Origin: Thermoflavimicrobium daqui
GTDB lineage: Bacteria; Bacillota; Bacilli; Thermoactinomycetales; Thermoactinomycetaceae
Direction: 5' to 3'
NCBI RefSeq assembly: GCF_003313465.1
Contig: NZ_KZ845667.1
Coordinates: 124,001-188,000 of the forward strand
Length of the DNA: 64,000 bases
Position 1 is the first letter of the stretch, and each line of letters starts with the position of its first letter. Shown here one piece after another: positions 42,647-51,539 of the stretch. The notes below the pieces were generated by a model. The model saw nothing but the letters and a program-made list of their open reading frames with translations, was not told the origin of the DNA and did not search any database. A program made the translations under genes and the position numbers.

Positions 42647-43564
42647 TTAATTGCTCTGTTTAACCCCTTTTTTCACCTTTGCAGAAGATTTAGGATGATA
42701 CATAAATAACCAAACTCCGAGAATTGATAAAATGCCACCTATTAGATGAAAGGGTGTAATTGCTTCATTGAGTAGGAAGTACGCCAAAATTGTAGATCCA
42801 ACTGGTTCTCCTAATATACTCACAGAAATTGTGGTTGCATTTACATACTGCATTAACCAATTAAATAAACCATGCCCGAAAATTGTAGGAACTAGTGCAA
42901 GTAAGAGAAAAATTCCCCATTCTCTTTCTGGATAGTCAGTCATATCGGTTCCAGTACATAAGTTGTAGCTCATTAATACTATACCTGCAATAGAAAAGAC
43001 AATCACATTGTATATAAGTGGTGATATCTTTTTATTTAGGTCTTGTCCAGCCAAAACATAAACAGAGACGGCGAGAGTTCCAAGTATTGATAAAACATCT
43101 CCATATAAAGCTGTTGAGGAAAGCTCAATATCTCCTAACCCAATACAGAAAGTACCGAGAATTGCGACTCCCATACTAACTAACCCTTTGAAACCGGTAC
43201 GCTCTTTATAAATAAAATACGCACCAATCATCACAAAAATAGGTTGTAATACTAATAAAATAGTAGAACTAGCCACGGATGTATATTTAAGTGAACTAAT
43301 CCAAAACAAAAAATGTAAGCCAAGAAAAATCCCAGCCCAAAGGATCGCCCAACCCTCACGCCTCGTAATCAAGCGAAGCTGTATCCAATGTTTTTTACGC
43401 AAAAATGGAAGCATAACCAATGTAGAGAAAAATAAGCGATACATCCCCATCACTGCTGCAGGAGCCTTAGACCATTTAATAAAAATAGCAGAAAATGAAA
43501 CTGCAAGAATCCCTATCCATAATATCAAACTAGGTGGTACTGGACATTGTTTTTCTGTGTTCAT
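42647..43564 (-). CDS. EamA-family (DMT) transporter
   Basis: A 305-residue membrane protein of the drug/metabolite transporter superfamily. It has about ten hydrophobic segments arranged as two EamA repeats; the first includes WIGILAVSFSAIFIKWSKAP and the second FSIAGIVLMSYNL. The glycine-rich SILGEPVGSTILAYFLLNEA near the end of repeat two is a family hallmark. It probably exports amino acids or small metabolites; the substrate is unknown. The adjacent lysR relic may once have controlled it. Confidence 0.88.
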   Translation of the reverse strand: MNTEKQCPVPPSLILWIGILAVSFSAIFIKWSKAPAAVMGMYRLFFSTLVMLPFLRKKHWIQLRLITRREGWAILWAGIFLGLHFLFWISSLKYTSVASSTILLVLQPIFVMIGAYFIYKERTGFKGLVSMGVAILGTFCIGLGDIELSSTALYGDVLSILGTLAVSVYVLAGQDLNKKISPLIYNVIVFSIAGIVLMSYNLCTGTDMTDYPEREWGIFLLLALVPTIFGHGLFNWLMQYVNATTISVSILGEPVGSTILAYFLLNEAITPFHLIGGILSILGVWLFMYHPKSSAKVKKGVKQSN

Positions 43565-43746
43565 GTTTTATTCCGCCATTACCTATTTTTGAAATTAGAC
43601 TATGATGTTTATTAGATTTTTACTGTATTCATTTTGCCACCTAATACAATGAAGTGTCAATTAATTCTATATTCTAACTCATATAGAGAGTGCTCCTTGC
43701 AATTTTTAAATAAATATTTCAGAAGCAACAAATTATATTTAAAGTC

Positions 43747-43786
43747 GAAAAAATGGAGCAAACCTACCAGAGTTTACTCCATTTTT
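43747..43786 (-). terminator. Terminator of the minus-strand acyl-CoA synthetase
   Basis: Stem AAAAATGGAGTAAAC / GTTTGCTCCATTTTT (minus-strand reading, one mismatch-type pair), lying directly after the synthetase stop at 43790. Confidence 0.8.
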
Positions 43787-43789
43787 GAG

Positions 43790-45304
43790 CTAAGAGGATA
43801 AATATTTTTCTCTAAGTATTTTTTTATCTACTTTTCCAATTGTGTTTCTAGGCATTTGATCGATGAATTGAACTTCTTCTCCACACTTAAAGAGTGCTAA
43901 TCGGCCATAGCAATATTTGAGAATATCTTCTTTCCGTAGATCAGAGTTTGGCTCTTTTACAATAAAAACACGTGGTGCTTCACCTAGCTTATCATCTGGA
44001 ACACCAACAACAGCAACCTCTTTAACTCCTTTTAGTGCTAGTAAAATAGCTTCTACTTCTGCAGGATAAACGTTTTCCCCACCACATACAAACATATCTT
44101 TCAGTCGATCAACAACAGTCAAATAACCATCTTTGTCTATTTTCCCAAGGTCACCTGTGTATAACCATCCATCTTTTAGAGCCTTAGCTGTTTCCTCTGG
44201 ATTATCCCAATAACCTATAATACTATGTGATCCCTTTAGCGCGATTTCCCCTACTTTTCCAGGTGGTAAGACTTCCCCAGTGATTGGACTTACAATTTTA
44301 GCTTTTGTGAAGTGGATTTCTCTGCCCATGGTATGACATTTATCCATTCCCATTCGGTCTGATCGATAGGCTGTAGCAATTCCATGTTCTGTGCAACCAT
44401 AAACTTGAAGAATTGAAATTCCAAACTCATGATATGCACGAATCAGCTCCTCAGGAACAAACGTTCCTCCACTACTAATAAAACGAAGCGAACTAATATC
44501 CCGTTCTATCCACCCAGGCACTTGATACATGACTTTTAACATAATCGGAACAGCTGTCATCATTGTTATTCGCTCTTTTTCAATAATCTCCCAAGTATAG
44601 ACTGGATTAAATTCCGACATTGTAAGCATAGTCATTCCATGAAGCACGCTCATTAATGTAATTATTAAACCACTTATATGAAACAATGGGAGCGGAACTA
44701 AATATCGATCACCCTCACGATATGATCCACTTAATAATGACCCTAATGCATTTTCAAATAAACTAACATGACTATGCACGACTCCTTTTGGTCTACCTGT
44801 TGTTCCAGATGTATAAATAATAACAGCTGGGTCAATCGGTTGTATATCACAGAAGGGCTCTTCGGAACTTCCTTGATCTATAATTGTATGTAAATGAAAA
44901 TCGTCTAAATTATTTTCGTTTCCCATATTGATCATAAAATGAATAGAAGAAATTTCTCTTAGTCTATCACAACACTCTTTATAATCTTCATCATAAATCA
45001 CTACCTTTGCTTGACAGTTTTCAAGCATATAACATAGCTCTTCTACATTTAAGCGAGTGTTTAAAGGCACTAAAATAGCTCCTATTTTCCATAATGCATA
45101 ATAAACTATCAGCATATCCTGGCAATTTTTACTTAAGATGGCTACACGATCTCCAGATTGAACTCCTAGGTTAATTAGTCCATTGGCTAACTGATTAACA
45201 CGAGTATTCAGCTCTTCATAAGTACTACGATTCTGTGGATCTACAATTGCTTCTAAATTAGGAGTTACCCTTACACGGTCTACTAATAAGTTTCCTAACA
45301 ACAT
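43790..45304 (-). CDS. Acyl-CoA synthetase / AMP-forming ligase
   Basis: A 504-residue class I adenylate-forming enzyme. The P-loop reads IYTSGTTGRPKGVV (about residue 160). The remaining signatures are VYGCTEHG, LYTGDLGKIDKDGYL, DRLKDMFVCGGENVYPAEVE and the catalytic Lys in NTIGKVDKK. It is close in type to medium- or long-chain fatty-acyl-CoA ligases and to the gene at 24792, but the acid substrate is not determined. The ribosome binding site is AGGGGG. It is not followed by other fatty-acid genes. Confidence 0.88.
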   Translation of the reverse strand: MLLGNLLVDRVRVTPNLEAIVDPQNRSTYEELNTRVNQLANGLINLGVQSGDRVAILSKNCQDMLIVYYALWKIGAILVPLNTRLNVEELCYMLENCQAKVVIYDEDYKECCDRLREISSIHFMINMGNENNLDDFHLHTIIDQGSSEEPFCDIQPIDPAVIIYTSGTTGRPKGVVHSHVSLFENALGSLLSGSYREGDRYLVPLPLFHISGLIITLMSVLHGMTMLTMSEFNPVYTWEIIEKERITMMTAVPIMLKVMYQVPGWIERDISSLRFISSGGTFVPEELIRAYHEFGISILQVYGCTEHGIATAYRSDRMGMDKCHTMGREIHFTKAKIVSPITGEVLPPGKVGEIALKGSHSIIGYWDNPEETAKALKDGWLYTGDLGKIDKDGYLTVVDRLKDMFVCGGENVYPAEVEAILLALKGVKEVAVVGVPDDKLGEAPRVFIVKEPNSDLRKEDILKYCYGRLALFKCGEEVQFIDQMPRNTIGKVDKKILREKYLSS

Positions 45305-45742
45305 ACAAAAAACCCCCTATTTTATATTATCAAATAATAATTATCCATATATAAAATCTGTTTATAGGGCATATAAATAAAAAACCATTAAATATAAAAA
45401 TTCGTTAATCTAAATGAACTTAGGAATTAAGCTGATTTTCCTCAAGCATTTGATCTGAATAAATTGGTTATTAATGTACATTGACTATTACCAAATATAA
45501 ACCCATAATATTATTTATAAATTAACTATTATGAATATATTGGAAATATTATTATTTTATTAGAAAATAATGTAGTATAATGATTAAATAATTCTAAATA
45601 CTCCTACCGCCAGGGGATATTTTGTAACTTTAATTTTTAGAGTTTATAAGGTTTTTATATGGATTCCTTTTTCTTAATAGTCGATCCCCATTCGATCGAA
45701 TAGGGATCAGCTCTAATTGAAATATGGTATTGTTCTAAATAT
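45305..45742. other. AT-rich intergenic stretch with a 26-base palindrome
   Basis: About 440 bases without a gene. Near its left end lies the upstream region of the acyl-CoA synthetase. At 45683-45708, GATCCCCATTCGAT with its complement forms a near-perfect palindrome just past the protease stop, probably the protease terminator although the minus-strand T tract is poor. Confidence 0.5.
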
Positions 45743-47305
45743 TCAATGGATACCAACAGCTGCAAATGCATTGGTTACTGTTTGTACTTCTTGTGATCCT
45801 GCTCCATATAATGCTGTAGCTGCTTGAATACATGCACTACGGGCTGCTGAAAAATCGGAATTCGAGTATAAATAATCTAGATTTGCTTTATGGAAAATTT
45901 TCGCCATTTTTGCCCGCCCTATACCTTGTACAGTTACATTATAATGACTACCGCCATCAGCCATTAAATATGCTGCTTTATTGATAATCCCACTATTGAT
46001 ATGGACACCGCCATTGTCTTGTGTAGTATTAACATACTTGCTCATATGATCTGGTTGGTTATAGCGTGTTGGATTAGCTAAATCACGGATTACATAGTTG
46101 ATATCTTCCCCCATTAACCAATCATTTGAATCTACATCAGATGCAATAATATCAGATATAGCCTCGTTGAGTGCACCTGACTGATTCCGGTAGATTAGTT
46201 GTGAGGCATCAGAACTTGATGTTACACCATGTGTCATTTCATGAGCGATTACATCCAAGCCAGCAGAAAATGGTGTATATCCATTTTGTGATCCTCCATC
46301 TCCATATACCATCTGTCTACCATTCCAAAAAGCATTCATATAGTTTCGTCCATAATGGACAGTAGAGACGAGTGAAGTGCCACGACCATCATAACTATTT
46401 CGATTGTGTACATTTTTATAGTAATCATATACTTTCGCTGCATAGTAGTGAGCATCTACTGCTGCCGGATCATTAAAAGTCGTCGTACGACTTGCAACTA
46501 AATAACCGGGGATCGAAGAACCATTATTTGCCGTATAGGTTTGGATACCTCCTCCACGTGTTTGATCCCATAACACATATTGTCCTTGATATGAGGAGAC
46601 CTCAAAAGTTTTGGTATCACCATGGACCCCTCTCCCCGTACCAGTTACATGATGAGCGGAGTTAAATTTATCCACAACTTGACCTGTAGTTGCATCTACA
46701 AAGTAATGCCAGAATCCTGGCTCTGGATATAAGGTAGATGCTTTAACAATATAGACTAAATGGTATTTATTATCGGAAAAGTATATATAAAGATTGGCTT
46801 CTGGAGTTCCATCAAATTTATCCACTTTTAAGTCCTTTTTAACTACTTCAATTGCCTTATCTTTTTTAATAGAAGCTTTGGTCGGGATATTTTGCGTGGA
46901 GAGATCACTAATAACTTGTCCAAAATAAGAAGTAACTTGATTATCTTTATCTACATGAACGGTTTGATCAGCACCATAAACAGGGATACCTTGGTATGTT
47001 TGCTGAACACGATAGTGCGTAATACCTTTCTCATCTTTTTTCTTTGTTTTAATTTTAAATTGGTTTTTAGCATCACCTTTTAACTTGAAAAGATCTTTCT
47101 TCGTATTAAAGTAAGACCATACCACTTCTTCATTTTTTACATTCTTTGGGGCTCTCCATACTTCACCAATGTACTTTGGTGTCTTATATTTTGCATTATA
47201 TTGGATCTTCTCATCCTTTGGGGCAGCTGATACCGAAGTAGTGAAAGCGGTAGCTCCAAGTAACACAAATGATAGAGTTGCATGAACTATTAAACGCTTT
47301 TTCAA
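45743..47305 (-). CDS. M4 neutral metalloprotease precursor (thermolysin/bacillolysin type)
   Basis: A 520-residue secreted zinc protease. Signal peptide MKKRLIVHATLSFVLLGATA with probable cleavage after VSA near residue 27, then the FTP and PepSY propeptide domains (to about residue 215). The mature enzyme has HEMTHGVTS with the zinc ligands and catalytic Glu near residue 355, the third ligand in GALNEAISD, and the catalytic His in NGGVHINSGI. The start is TTG behind AGGAGGAG. It degrades extracellular protein after autoprocessing. An unusual inverted repeat lies in its upstream region. Confidence 0.95.
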   Translation of the reverse strand: MKKRLIVHATLSFVLLGATAFTTSVSAAPKDEKIQYNAKYKTPKYIGEVWRAPKNVKNEEVVWSYFNTKKDLFKLKGDAKNQFKIKTKKKDEKGITHYRVQQTYQGIPVYGADQTVHVDKDNQVTSYFGQVISDLSTQNIPTKASIKKDKAIEVVKKDLKVDKFDGTPEANLYIYFSDNKYHLVYIVKASTLYPEPGFWHYFVDATTGQVVDKFNSAHHVTGTGRGVHGDTKTFEVSSYQGQYVLWDQTRGGGIQTYTANNGSSIPGYLVASRTTTFNDPAAVDAHYYAAKVYDYYKNVHNRNSYDGRGTSLVSTVHYGRNYMNAFWNGRQMVYGDGGSQNGYTPFSAGLDVIAHEMTHGVTSSSDASQLIYRNQSGALNEAISDIIASDVDSNDWLMGEDINYVIRDLANPTRYNQPDHMSKYVNTTQDNGGVHINSGIINKAAYLMADGGSHYNVTVQGIGRAKMAKIFHKANLDYLYSNSDFSAARSACIQAATALYGAGSQEVQTVTNAFAAVGIH

Positions 47306-47322
47306 CTTAACTCCTCCTAATA

Positions 47323-47377
47323 ATTAATTTATTATTAAATTTAATTATATTTTCATTTAATAATAAATTAATGTCAA
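47323..47377 (-). promoter_or_regulatory. Upstream region of the protease gene with 18-bp inverted repeat
   Basis: ATTAATTTATTATTAAAT (47323-47340) and its exact complement (47355-47372) flank a 14-base spacer. On the minus strand, TTGACA (47372-47377) overlaps the outer arm. The best TATAAT (47344-47349) lies in the spacer, 22 bases away, longer than the usual 17. The repeat could be an operator or a stabilising 5' mRNA hairpin. Confidence 0.5.
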
Positions 47378-47630
47378 TGTATATTTATAGGATTAATAGG
47401 ATTATATGTTAATCTTATTAATAAGAATGTATTTTAATTAATTGAATAATTCAATAATTAAATAGAATAATAAAATATATGAGATAATTTCGAATCACTT
47501 TATAAATTAATCTCCTAATTTTTAATAATTCGCATAAAGGGCGGGCATAAAAATAAATATATTATGAAAATTATGAAGTAAATTTGATTTTAAGCGTTTA
47601 TGCGTTAAATCAGAAAAATATAAATAGAAT

Positions 47631-47677
47631 AAAGAAAAGACGAGAATCAATAGAATTAAGAATCTCGTCTTTTCTTT
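47631..47677. terminator. Perfect 15-bp hairpin, bidirectional terminator
   Basis: Arms AAAGAAAAGACGAGA / TCTCGTCTTTTCTTT around a 17-base loop. It lies between the protease promoter region and a gene relic, so its original client gene is unclear. Confidence 0.7.
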
Positions 47678-47693
47678 AAGGCTTCATTGATCT

Positions 47694-48040
47694 CCATTAG
47701 TTAAAACAGAGCTTATCTTATCAGGCAAGGTTCATGAAATTGTTTCCCAAAAGAAACAACTTGCACAGTTAGCAAATGATATTTATTCAGAGTATTTTCC
47801 TCTTAAAGAGCCTGTTGGCCATCCTCTGAGTTATTATCGTTGGCTTTCTATCAAGAGAATCATGATGCCTTACAGTTGGAAACGGATTTGAAAATGCACG
47901 GGATTCGAGCTTTTCATTCTGATCGTTTTCTTAGCGGGCAGACTACACCTAATCAGTATTTGCGTATTGCGCTATCTTCTACACACTCATTAGATGAGTT
48001 GAAAATAGGGTTAGAAATACTAAAACAGTATCTTGGCTAA
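47694..48040 (+). pseudogene. C-terminal relic of a MocR/PdxR-like aminotransferase-domain protein
   Basis: One frame reads SGKVHEIVSQKKQLAQLAND, then PLKEPVGHPLSYYRW. A single frameshift near 47845 moves to FYQENHDALQLE, then RAFHSDRFLSGQTTPNQYLR and IALSSTHSLDELKIGLEIL, which ends at a stop. Together this looks like the last hundred or so residues of a fold-type I PLP aminotransferase domain, as in MocR-type GntR regulators. The rest of the gene is absent. Confidence 0.6.
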
Positions 48041-48065
48041 TTCAAGAAGTACAAGGGTATGTGAT

Positions 48066-48860
48066 CTACGGTGATAAAATTTTCGATTCAAAAGTGATCC
48101 AGTAGCGATGATGTTTCTTTTCCACTTCTATAGGTAAATCAAAAAAAGCACTTAATGTTTTTGAGTCCATTACATGTTCAGTCTTTTCTTGTAGAAAAGT
48201 TTTACCTTCTTTTAGTAAAAATGTGTGTGAAAAACAAGGTAGCAGCTCTTCAATATGGTGAGTAACATAAATAAGAGTTGGCATATCTTTCTGAGAAGCA
48301 ATTTGTTCAATGGTATATAATACTTGTTCGCGTGCAATGATATCAAGCCCTGTGCAAGGCTCGTCTAATATAAGCAGTTTTGGTTTGGCCATTAAAGCGC
48401 GCGCAATCACAACACGTTGTTTTTCACCTTGAGATAATGTTTGAAAAGCTCGATTAACTAAATGTCTACATCCTAAAAATGACATCAAGTCTTTCGCCTC
48501 TTCCATATCTTCAAACGTAAAAGGTTCATATATCCCGATTGATGCAAACTTTCCACTTAATACTACCTTCTCTGCTACTTCAGATTTAGGTATTCTTTCT
48601 TGAAAAGACGAACTAACCCAACCAATTTGCTTTCGTAATTCTCGTAAATCAACGGTACCATAGCGATGTCCTAACACAGAGATAGTCCCTTTACTTGGCC
48701 ATAAATAGCCGCAAATCAAATTTAGAAGGGTTGTTTTTCCTGAGCCATTTAATCCTAGAAGACACCAATGTTCCCCAGACCGGACTGACCAATGAATATT
48801 AGATAGAATCTTCAATCCACTTCGTATATAGGACGCATTTGAAACAGAGATGACCATCAT
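48066..48860 (-). CDS. ABC transporter ATP-binding protein (YlmA-like, orphan)
   Basis: A 264-residue ABC ATPase with Walker A GLNGSGKTT (residues about 36-44), Q-loop region VSSSFQE, signature LSQGEKQR, Walker B LLILDEPCTG and H-loop YVTHHIEE. Sequence type and length resemble YlmA of Bacillus. No membrane or substrate-binding subunit is encoded nearby, so it either pairs with a permease from elsewhere or acts in the cytoplasm. The ribosome binding site is AAGGGGG. Confidence 0.88.
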   Translation of the reverse strand: MMVISVSNASYIRSGLKILSNIHWSVRSGEHWCLLGLNGSGKTTLLNLICGYLWPSKGTISVLGHRYGTVDLRELRKQIGWVSSSFQERIPKSEVAEKVVLSGKFASIGIYEPFTFEDMEEAKDLMSFLGCRHLVNRAFQTLSQGEKQRVVIARALMAKPKLLILDEPCTGLDIIAREQVLYTIEQIASQKDMPTLIYVTHHIEELLPCFSHTFLLKEGKTFLQEKTEHVMDSKTLSAFFDLPIEVEKKHHRYWITFESKILSP

Positions 48861-48997
48861 GTTCAGCCCCCTTAGCTACTTTTGAAAGTGATTGATATGA
48901 GTTTATCAAGAAAGGGAATATTTTACTAGATCTCATAATTACGACTTATTGCTAAAAAACAAAAGCATATATGTTCCCTAGAACTTTTTTATAATTC

Positions 48998-49022
48998 CCC
49001 ACGGCTTATGCCGTGGGATTTT
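48998..49022. repeat. CCCACGGC hairpin, IS200/IS605-like end or terminator
   Basis: A perfect stem CCCACGGC / GCCGTGGG with a 4-base loop, followed on the plus strand by ATTTTT. This hairpin is common at the ends of IS200/IS605-type elements, and it is GC-rich against an AT-rich background. No transposase is near. It also sits where a terminator for the minus-strand gene at 49029 would be expected. Confidence 0.4.
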
Positions 49023-49028
49023 TGGTAC

Positions 49029-49859
49029 TTAGTACCCATATTTTTTTCGCTGTTCATCTCTTATTTTCTTAATTTTTGCATGTTTAATCAGATAAGGAAT
49101 GGCTGTTTCAATCAGGCTTTCAGTACTATCAAAAAACCTTCCTTCTCCTAGTCGAAAGGGACATATAAACCTTCCATCTTCTGTTTTCTCAATGGTAGCA
49201 AATGATTCATTATCCTTAAATAATGTAGAGAATAAAAGAGCTTTAGAGATTTCTAATATATCGTCATCTTCTTCAATTTCCTTGAGGATTTGCTGCCAAA
49301 GAGCAGAAACTTGTGTTCTTGTTAGTCTATCTTGATCTAGATGTTCCTGAATGATTTTTTCTTTTAGTTCACCTATATGTTCTTCGTTTTTATTATTGAT
49401 CAATTCTTCTACTTCCGATACAGTCTCAATGGTTGAAACTGCACCTTCAATATTCACTTCTGAGGAAGGAGTCGATTCAATATCCGTCTTACTTGGCTGT
49501 TCTATTCTAACAATCTCTACTTCTTCTGAGTTTAATTGTTCTATTTTAGTTATAAGACGTTGTTTTTCTACGAGAAGTAGCTGATTTTTTTCGTGTAGTT
49601 GTTGATTTTCAGTTAATACAGATTCATATTCCATTTTTAACGCTTCATGATTTTTCTTTAACACTTCATATGCTTCACGTATTGTCTTAATGGCTTTCGT
49701 AAGTTCCATTGCTATATCCAATTGTATTTGTTTTTCTTCAACCAAAGATTTAGAATTAATTCGTTCATCATTTTTTATCCGTTGAATTACTTCTTTACTG
49801 CGTATTATTCCTTTATCTTTTATTCTTTCCAGTGCTTTTACTATTTCGGTCCACGTCAT
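49029..49859 (-). CDS. Coiled-coil protein of unknown function
   Basis: A 276-residue soluble protein with three parts. An N-terminal basic region (MTWTEIVKALERIKDKGIIR) resembles a small helical DNA- or protein-binding motif. A long coiled coil (about 45-115, rich in Glu, Lys, Gln, Leu) and an acidic linker lead to a C-terminal globular domain from about 165 with FSTLFKDNESFATIEKTEDG and RFICPFRLGEGRFFDSTE. No signal peptide. The ribosome binding site GGGGG precedes the ATG. I do not recognise the family. Confidence 0.65.
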   Translation of the reverse strand: MTWTEIVKALERIKDKGIIRSKEVIQRIKNDERINSKSLVEEKQIQLDIAMELTKAIKTIREAYEVLKKNHEALKMEYESVLTENQQLHEKNQLLLVEKQRLITKIEQLNSEEVEIVRIEQPSKTDIESTPSSEVNIEGAVSTIETVSEVEELINNKNEEHIGELKEKIIQEHLDQDRLTRTQVSALWQQILKEIEEDDDILEISKALLFSTLFKDNESFATIEKTEDGRFICPFRLGEGRFFDSTESLIETAIPYLIKHAKIKKIRDEQRKKYGY

Positions 49860-50102
49860 AAGGATACCCCCACTATTTAAATGCTTTTACATATTTACTT
49901 GATTAGCTATTAATAAAAAAGATAAACAAGTATTAAATAATTAAATCAAATAAATAATAATAAAGCCAGATCCATAGATAGACCATTCCCTCAATTCCAA
50001 CCTATTTATAAATCCTAAATATGCTGTTTCTATGTGGAAATGGTATATGAAAAAAACCTAATAATCAATGGTACTAAACAGTCGGGACAGACGAGACATT
50101 AA
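49860..50102. other. Intergenic stretch, nothing recognised
   Basis: AT-rich DNA between divergent genes, holding the upstream region of the coiled-coil gene. No gene, RNA or clear repeat. Confidence 0.5.
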
Positions 50103-50132
50103 TTGACAGCTATACTTACTAGACGGTATAGT
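50103..50132 (+). promoter_or_regulatory. Promoter and self-operator of the tetR gene
   Basis: TTGACA (50103-50108), an 18-base spacer and TATAGT (50127-50132) make a good promoter. The spacer carries a dyad, CTATAC (50110-50115) / GTATAG (50126-50131), that also enters the -10 box. This is the usual autoregulatory layout for a TetR repressor whose start codon is 28 bases downstream. Confidence 0.65.
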
Positions 50133-50159
50133 TGATTGAAAAGATGAAAGGAGAGTCAA

Positions 50160-50714
50160 ATGAATTCTAAAGAGTCTCATTCGACACGTTCACTGATCCT
50201 TAAATCAGCAAATCGCCTTGTTTTAGAGGAAGGGGTTTCAAAATTAACTCTTGATAATGTAGCGCGTTTAGCAGGAGTTAGTAAAGGAGGCCTACTTTAT
50301 CATTTTCCCAGTAAAAAGGCATTAATATTGGGAATGATAGAAAATCTAATTAGTAAATTTAATGATAACGTGAAAGTAAATATAGATGATCAGGATAATA
50401 AATCGGGCCAGTTTCTCCGTTCATATCTTAAATCTACTTTTACTGATAGCAACCTCTCTAAAGAAATGAACACAAGTCTACTGGCAGCTGTAGCTAATAA
50501 TCCGGCGTTACTTGAACCTATTCGTCAGCACTATTATCAATGGCAACAGCAAATCGAAAAGGACGGGATTGATCCTATTTTAGCAACGATTATTCGATTA
50601 GCTGCTGATGGATTATGGTATGCAGAGTTTTTTGATCTTGCACCTCCAAATAATCAATTACGTTCTCATATTTTAGAACGACTGCTGCAAATGACCAAGA
50701 AAGAGACAATGTAA
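50160..50714 (+). CDS. TetR-family regulator
   Basis: A 184-residue TetR repressor. The DNA-binding domain is clear: ILKSANRLVLEEGVSKLTLD, then VARLAGVSKGGLLYHFPSKK. The ligand domain follows and has a TetR_C-type ending (IRLAADGLWYAEFF). The ribosome binding site is AAAGGAG. No efflux or enzyme gene follows, and the next plus-strand gene is 1.7 kb away, so apart from itself its target must be elsewhere or has been lost. Confidence 0.9.
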   Translation: MNSKESHSTRSLILKSANRLVLEEGVSKLTLDNVARLAGVSKGGLLYHFPSKKALILGMIENLISKFNDNVKVNIDDQDNKSGQFLRSYLKSTFTDSNLSKEMNTSLLAAVANNPALLEPIRQHYYQWQQQIEKDGIDPILATIIRLAADGLWYAEFFDLAPPNNQLRSHILERLLQMTKKETM

Positions 50715-50796
50715 TAAGAACAGTTGTTTATTTTTTTCTGTAATTTACTAGAAAGTATATACAATTAGCATTTTAAACCTCAAGCTAAAAAACTAA

Positions 50797-50819
50797 AAAC
50801 AGCCTTTTTATAGGCTGTT
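50797..50819 (-). terminator. Terminator after the isochorismatase relic
   Basis: Stem AACAGCC / GGCTGTT with an 8-base loop; read on the minus strand it continues TTTTAGTTTTTT. It is oriented for the broken minus-strand gene at 50820. Confidence 0.75.
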
Positions 50820-51028
50820 ACTGATTTATTTCTAATTATACTTAGCACACTATCAGAATTAGGGTCAGTATACTGTATATAGATAACAGGTATATTTGAT
50901 TGACGTGCTTTTGTGAACAGAGAAGAAATGTTGTGGAGTATTTCTTGCTCGTTCTATAAAGATCCACCTTCATAAGAAAACATGATGTTTTGGACATCTA
51001 TAAGTAATAATGCAATTTTCTTATTCAT
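50820..51028 (-). pseudogene. Truncated isochorismatase/cysteine-hydrolase gene
   Basis: From an ATG at 51026-51028 the minus strand reads MNKKIALLLIDVQNIMFSYE, an isochorismatase-family N-terminus with the catalytic Asp of DVQ. An in-frame TAG follows GGSL, after which the same frame resumes as NEQEILHNISSLFTKARQSN, then IPVIYIQYTDPNSDS. The catalytic Lys and Cys regions are missing, because the frame runs straight into the old terminator. It is a nonsense mutation plus a large C-terminal deletion. Confidence 0.75.
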
Positions 51029-51170
51029 CTTGTTATATTCCCTTATTTCATTATGATATTTTATAAAATATATAAAATTATTATATGAATGAACTCACGA
51101 GATTGAAAGAAGATTCGGATTAAAATACTAACACTTACCTTAAAATAATCTATTAATGTCTTTGCAAGAT

Positions 51171-51215
51171 AAAAAAATCCGCACTTCTTTAGATACATCA
51201 TCAGAAGCGCGGATT
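51171..51215 (-). terminator. Terminator of the 51-residue ORF
   Basis: Minus-strand stem AATCCGCGCTTCT / AGAAGTGCGGATT (one G-U type pair) followed by seven T. It lies 14 bases after the small ORF stop. Confidence 0.85.
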
Positions 51216-51228
51216 ATATCTCTCTTAG

Positions 51229-51384
51229 TTATTCTTCCGATTTACTTAAGAACTCGCTAGGATATGGTTCTCCTTCAAATGAATGATTTTTAAATTGGCT
51301 TAATCTACCATTCCGATGTTCTCCACCATGAACCTTTTCCTTACTTTGTTTAGGATGATTCTTTTTTTGGTGCTTTTGAGTCAT
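51229..51384 (-). CDS. 51-residue hydrophilic protein, unknown function
   Basis: A gene below usual length cut-offs: it begins MTQKHQKKNHPKQSKEKVHG and ends YPSEFLSKSEE. A strong GGGGAGG lies 8 bases before the ATG and a strong terminator just after the stop, so it is a complete one-gene unit. It is highly charged, rich in Lys, His and Glu, with a basic N-terminal half and an acidic end. No membrane segment or Cys. Its size and composition recall small basic spore or stress proteins, but I do not recognise it. Confidence 0.65.
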   Translation of the reverse strand: MTQKHQKKNHPKQSKEKVHGGEHRNGRLSQFKNHSFEGEPYPSEFLSKSEE

Positions 51385-51539
51385 ATTTTATTTTCCTCCC
51401 CAATGATCTTTATGGCTTTATTTTTCCCAAAGAATCTTTTATCAACCATTATTCATTTAGATATGAGAAGGAAGTAGTTAAACAAGATAGATGATGTTAA
51501 AATAATTCCATAAAAAAACTCATCAATAATTTGGATTAC

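Noticed and set aside
45683-45708. 26-base palindrome after the protease gene as an operator
   Set aside because: Its position just past a stop codon makes a weak terminator more likely than a regulatory site.
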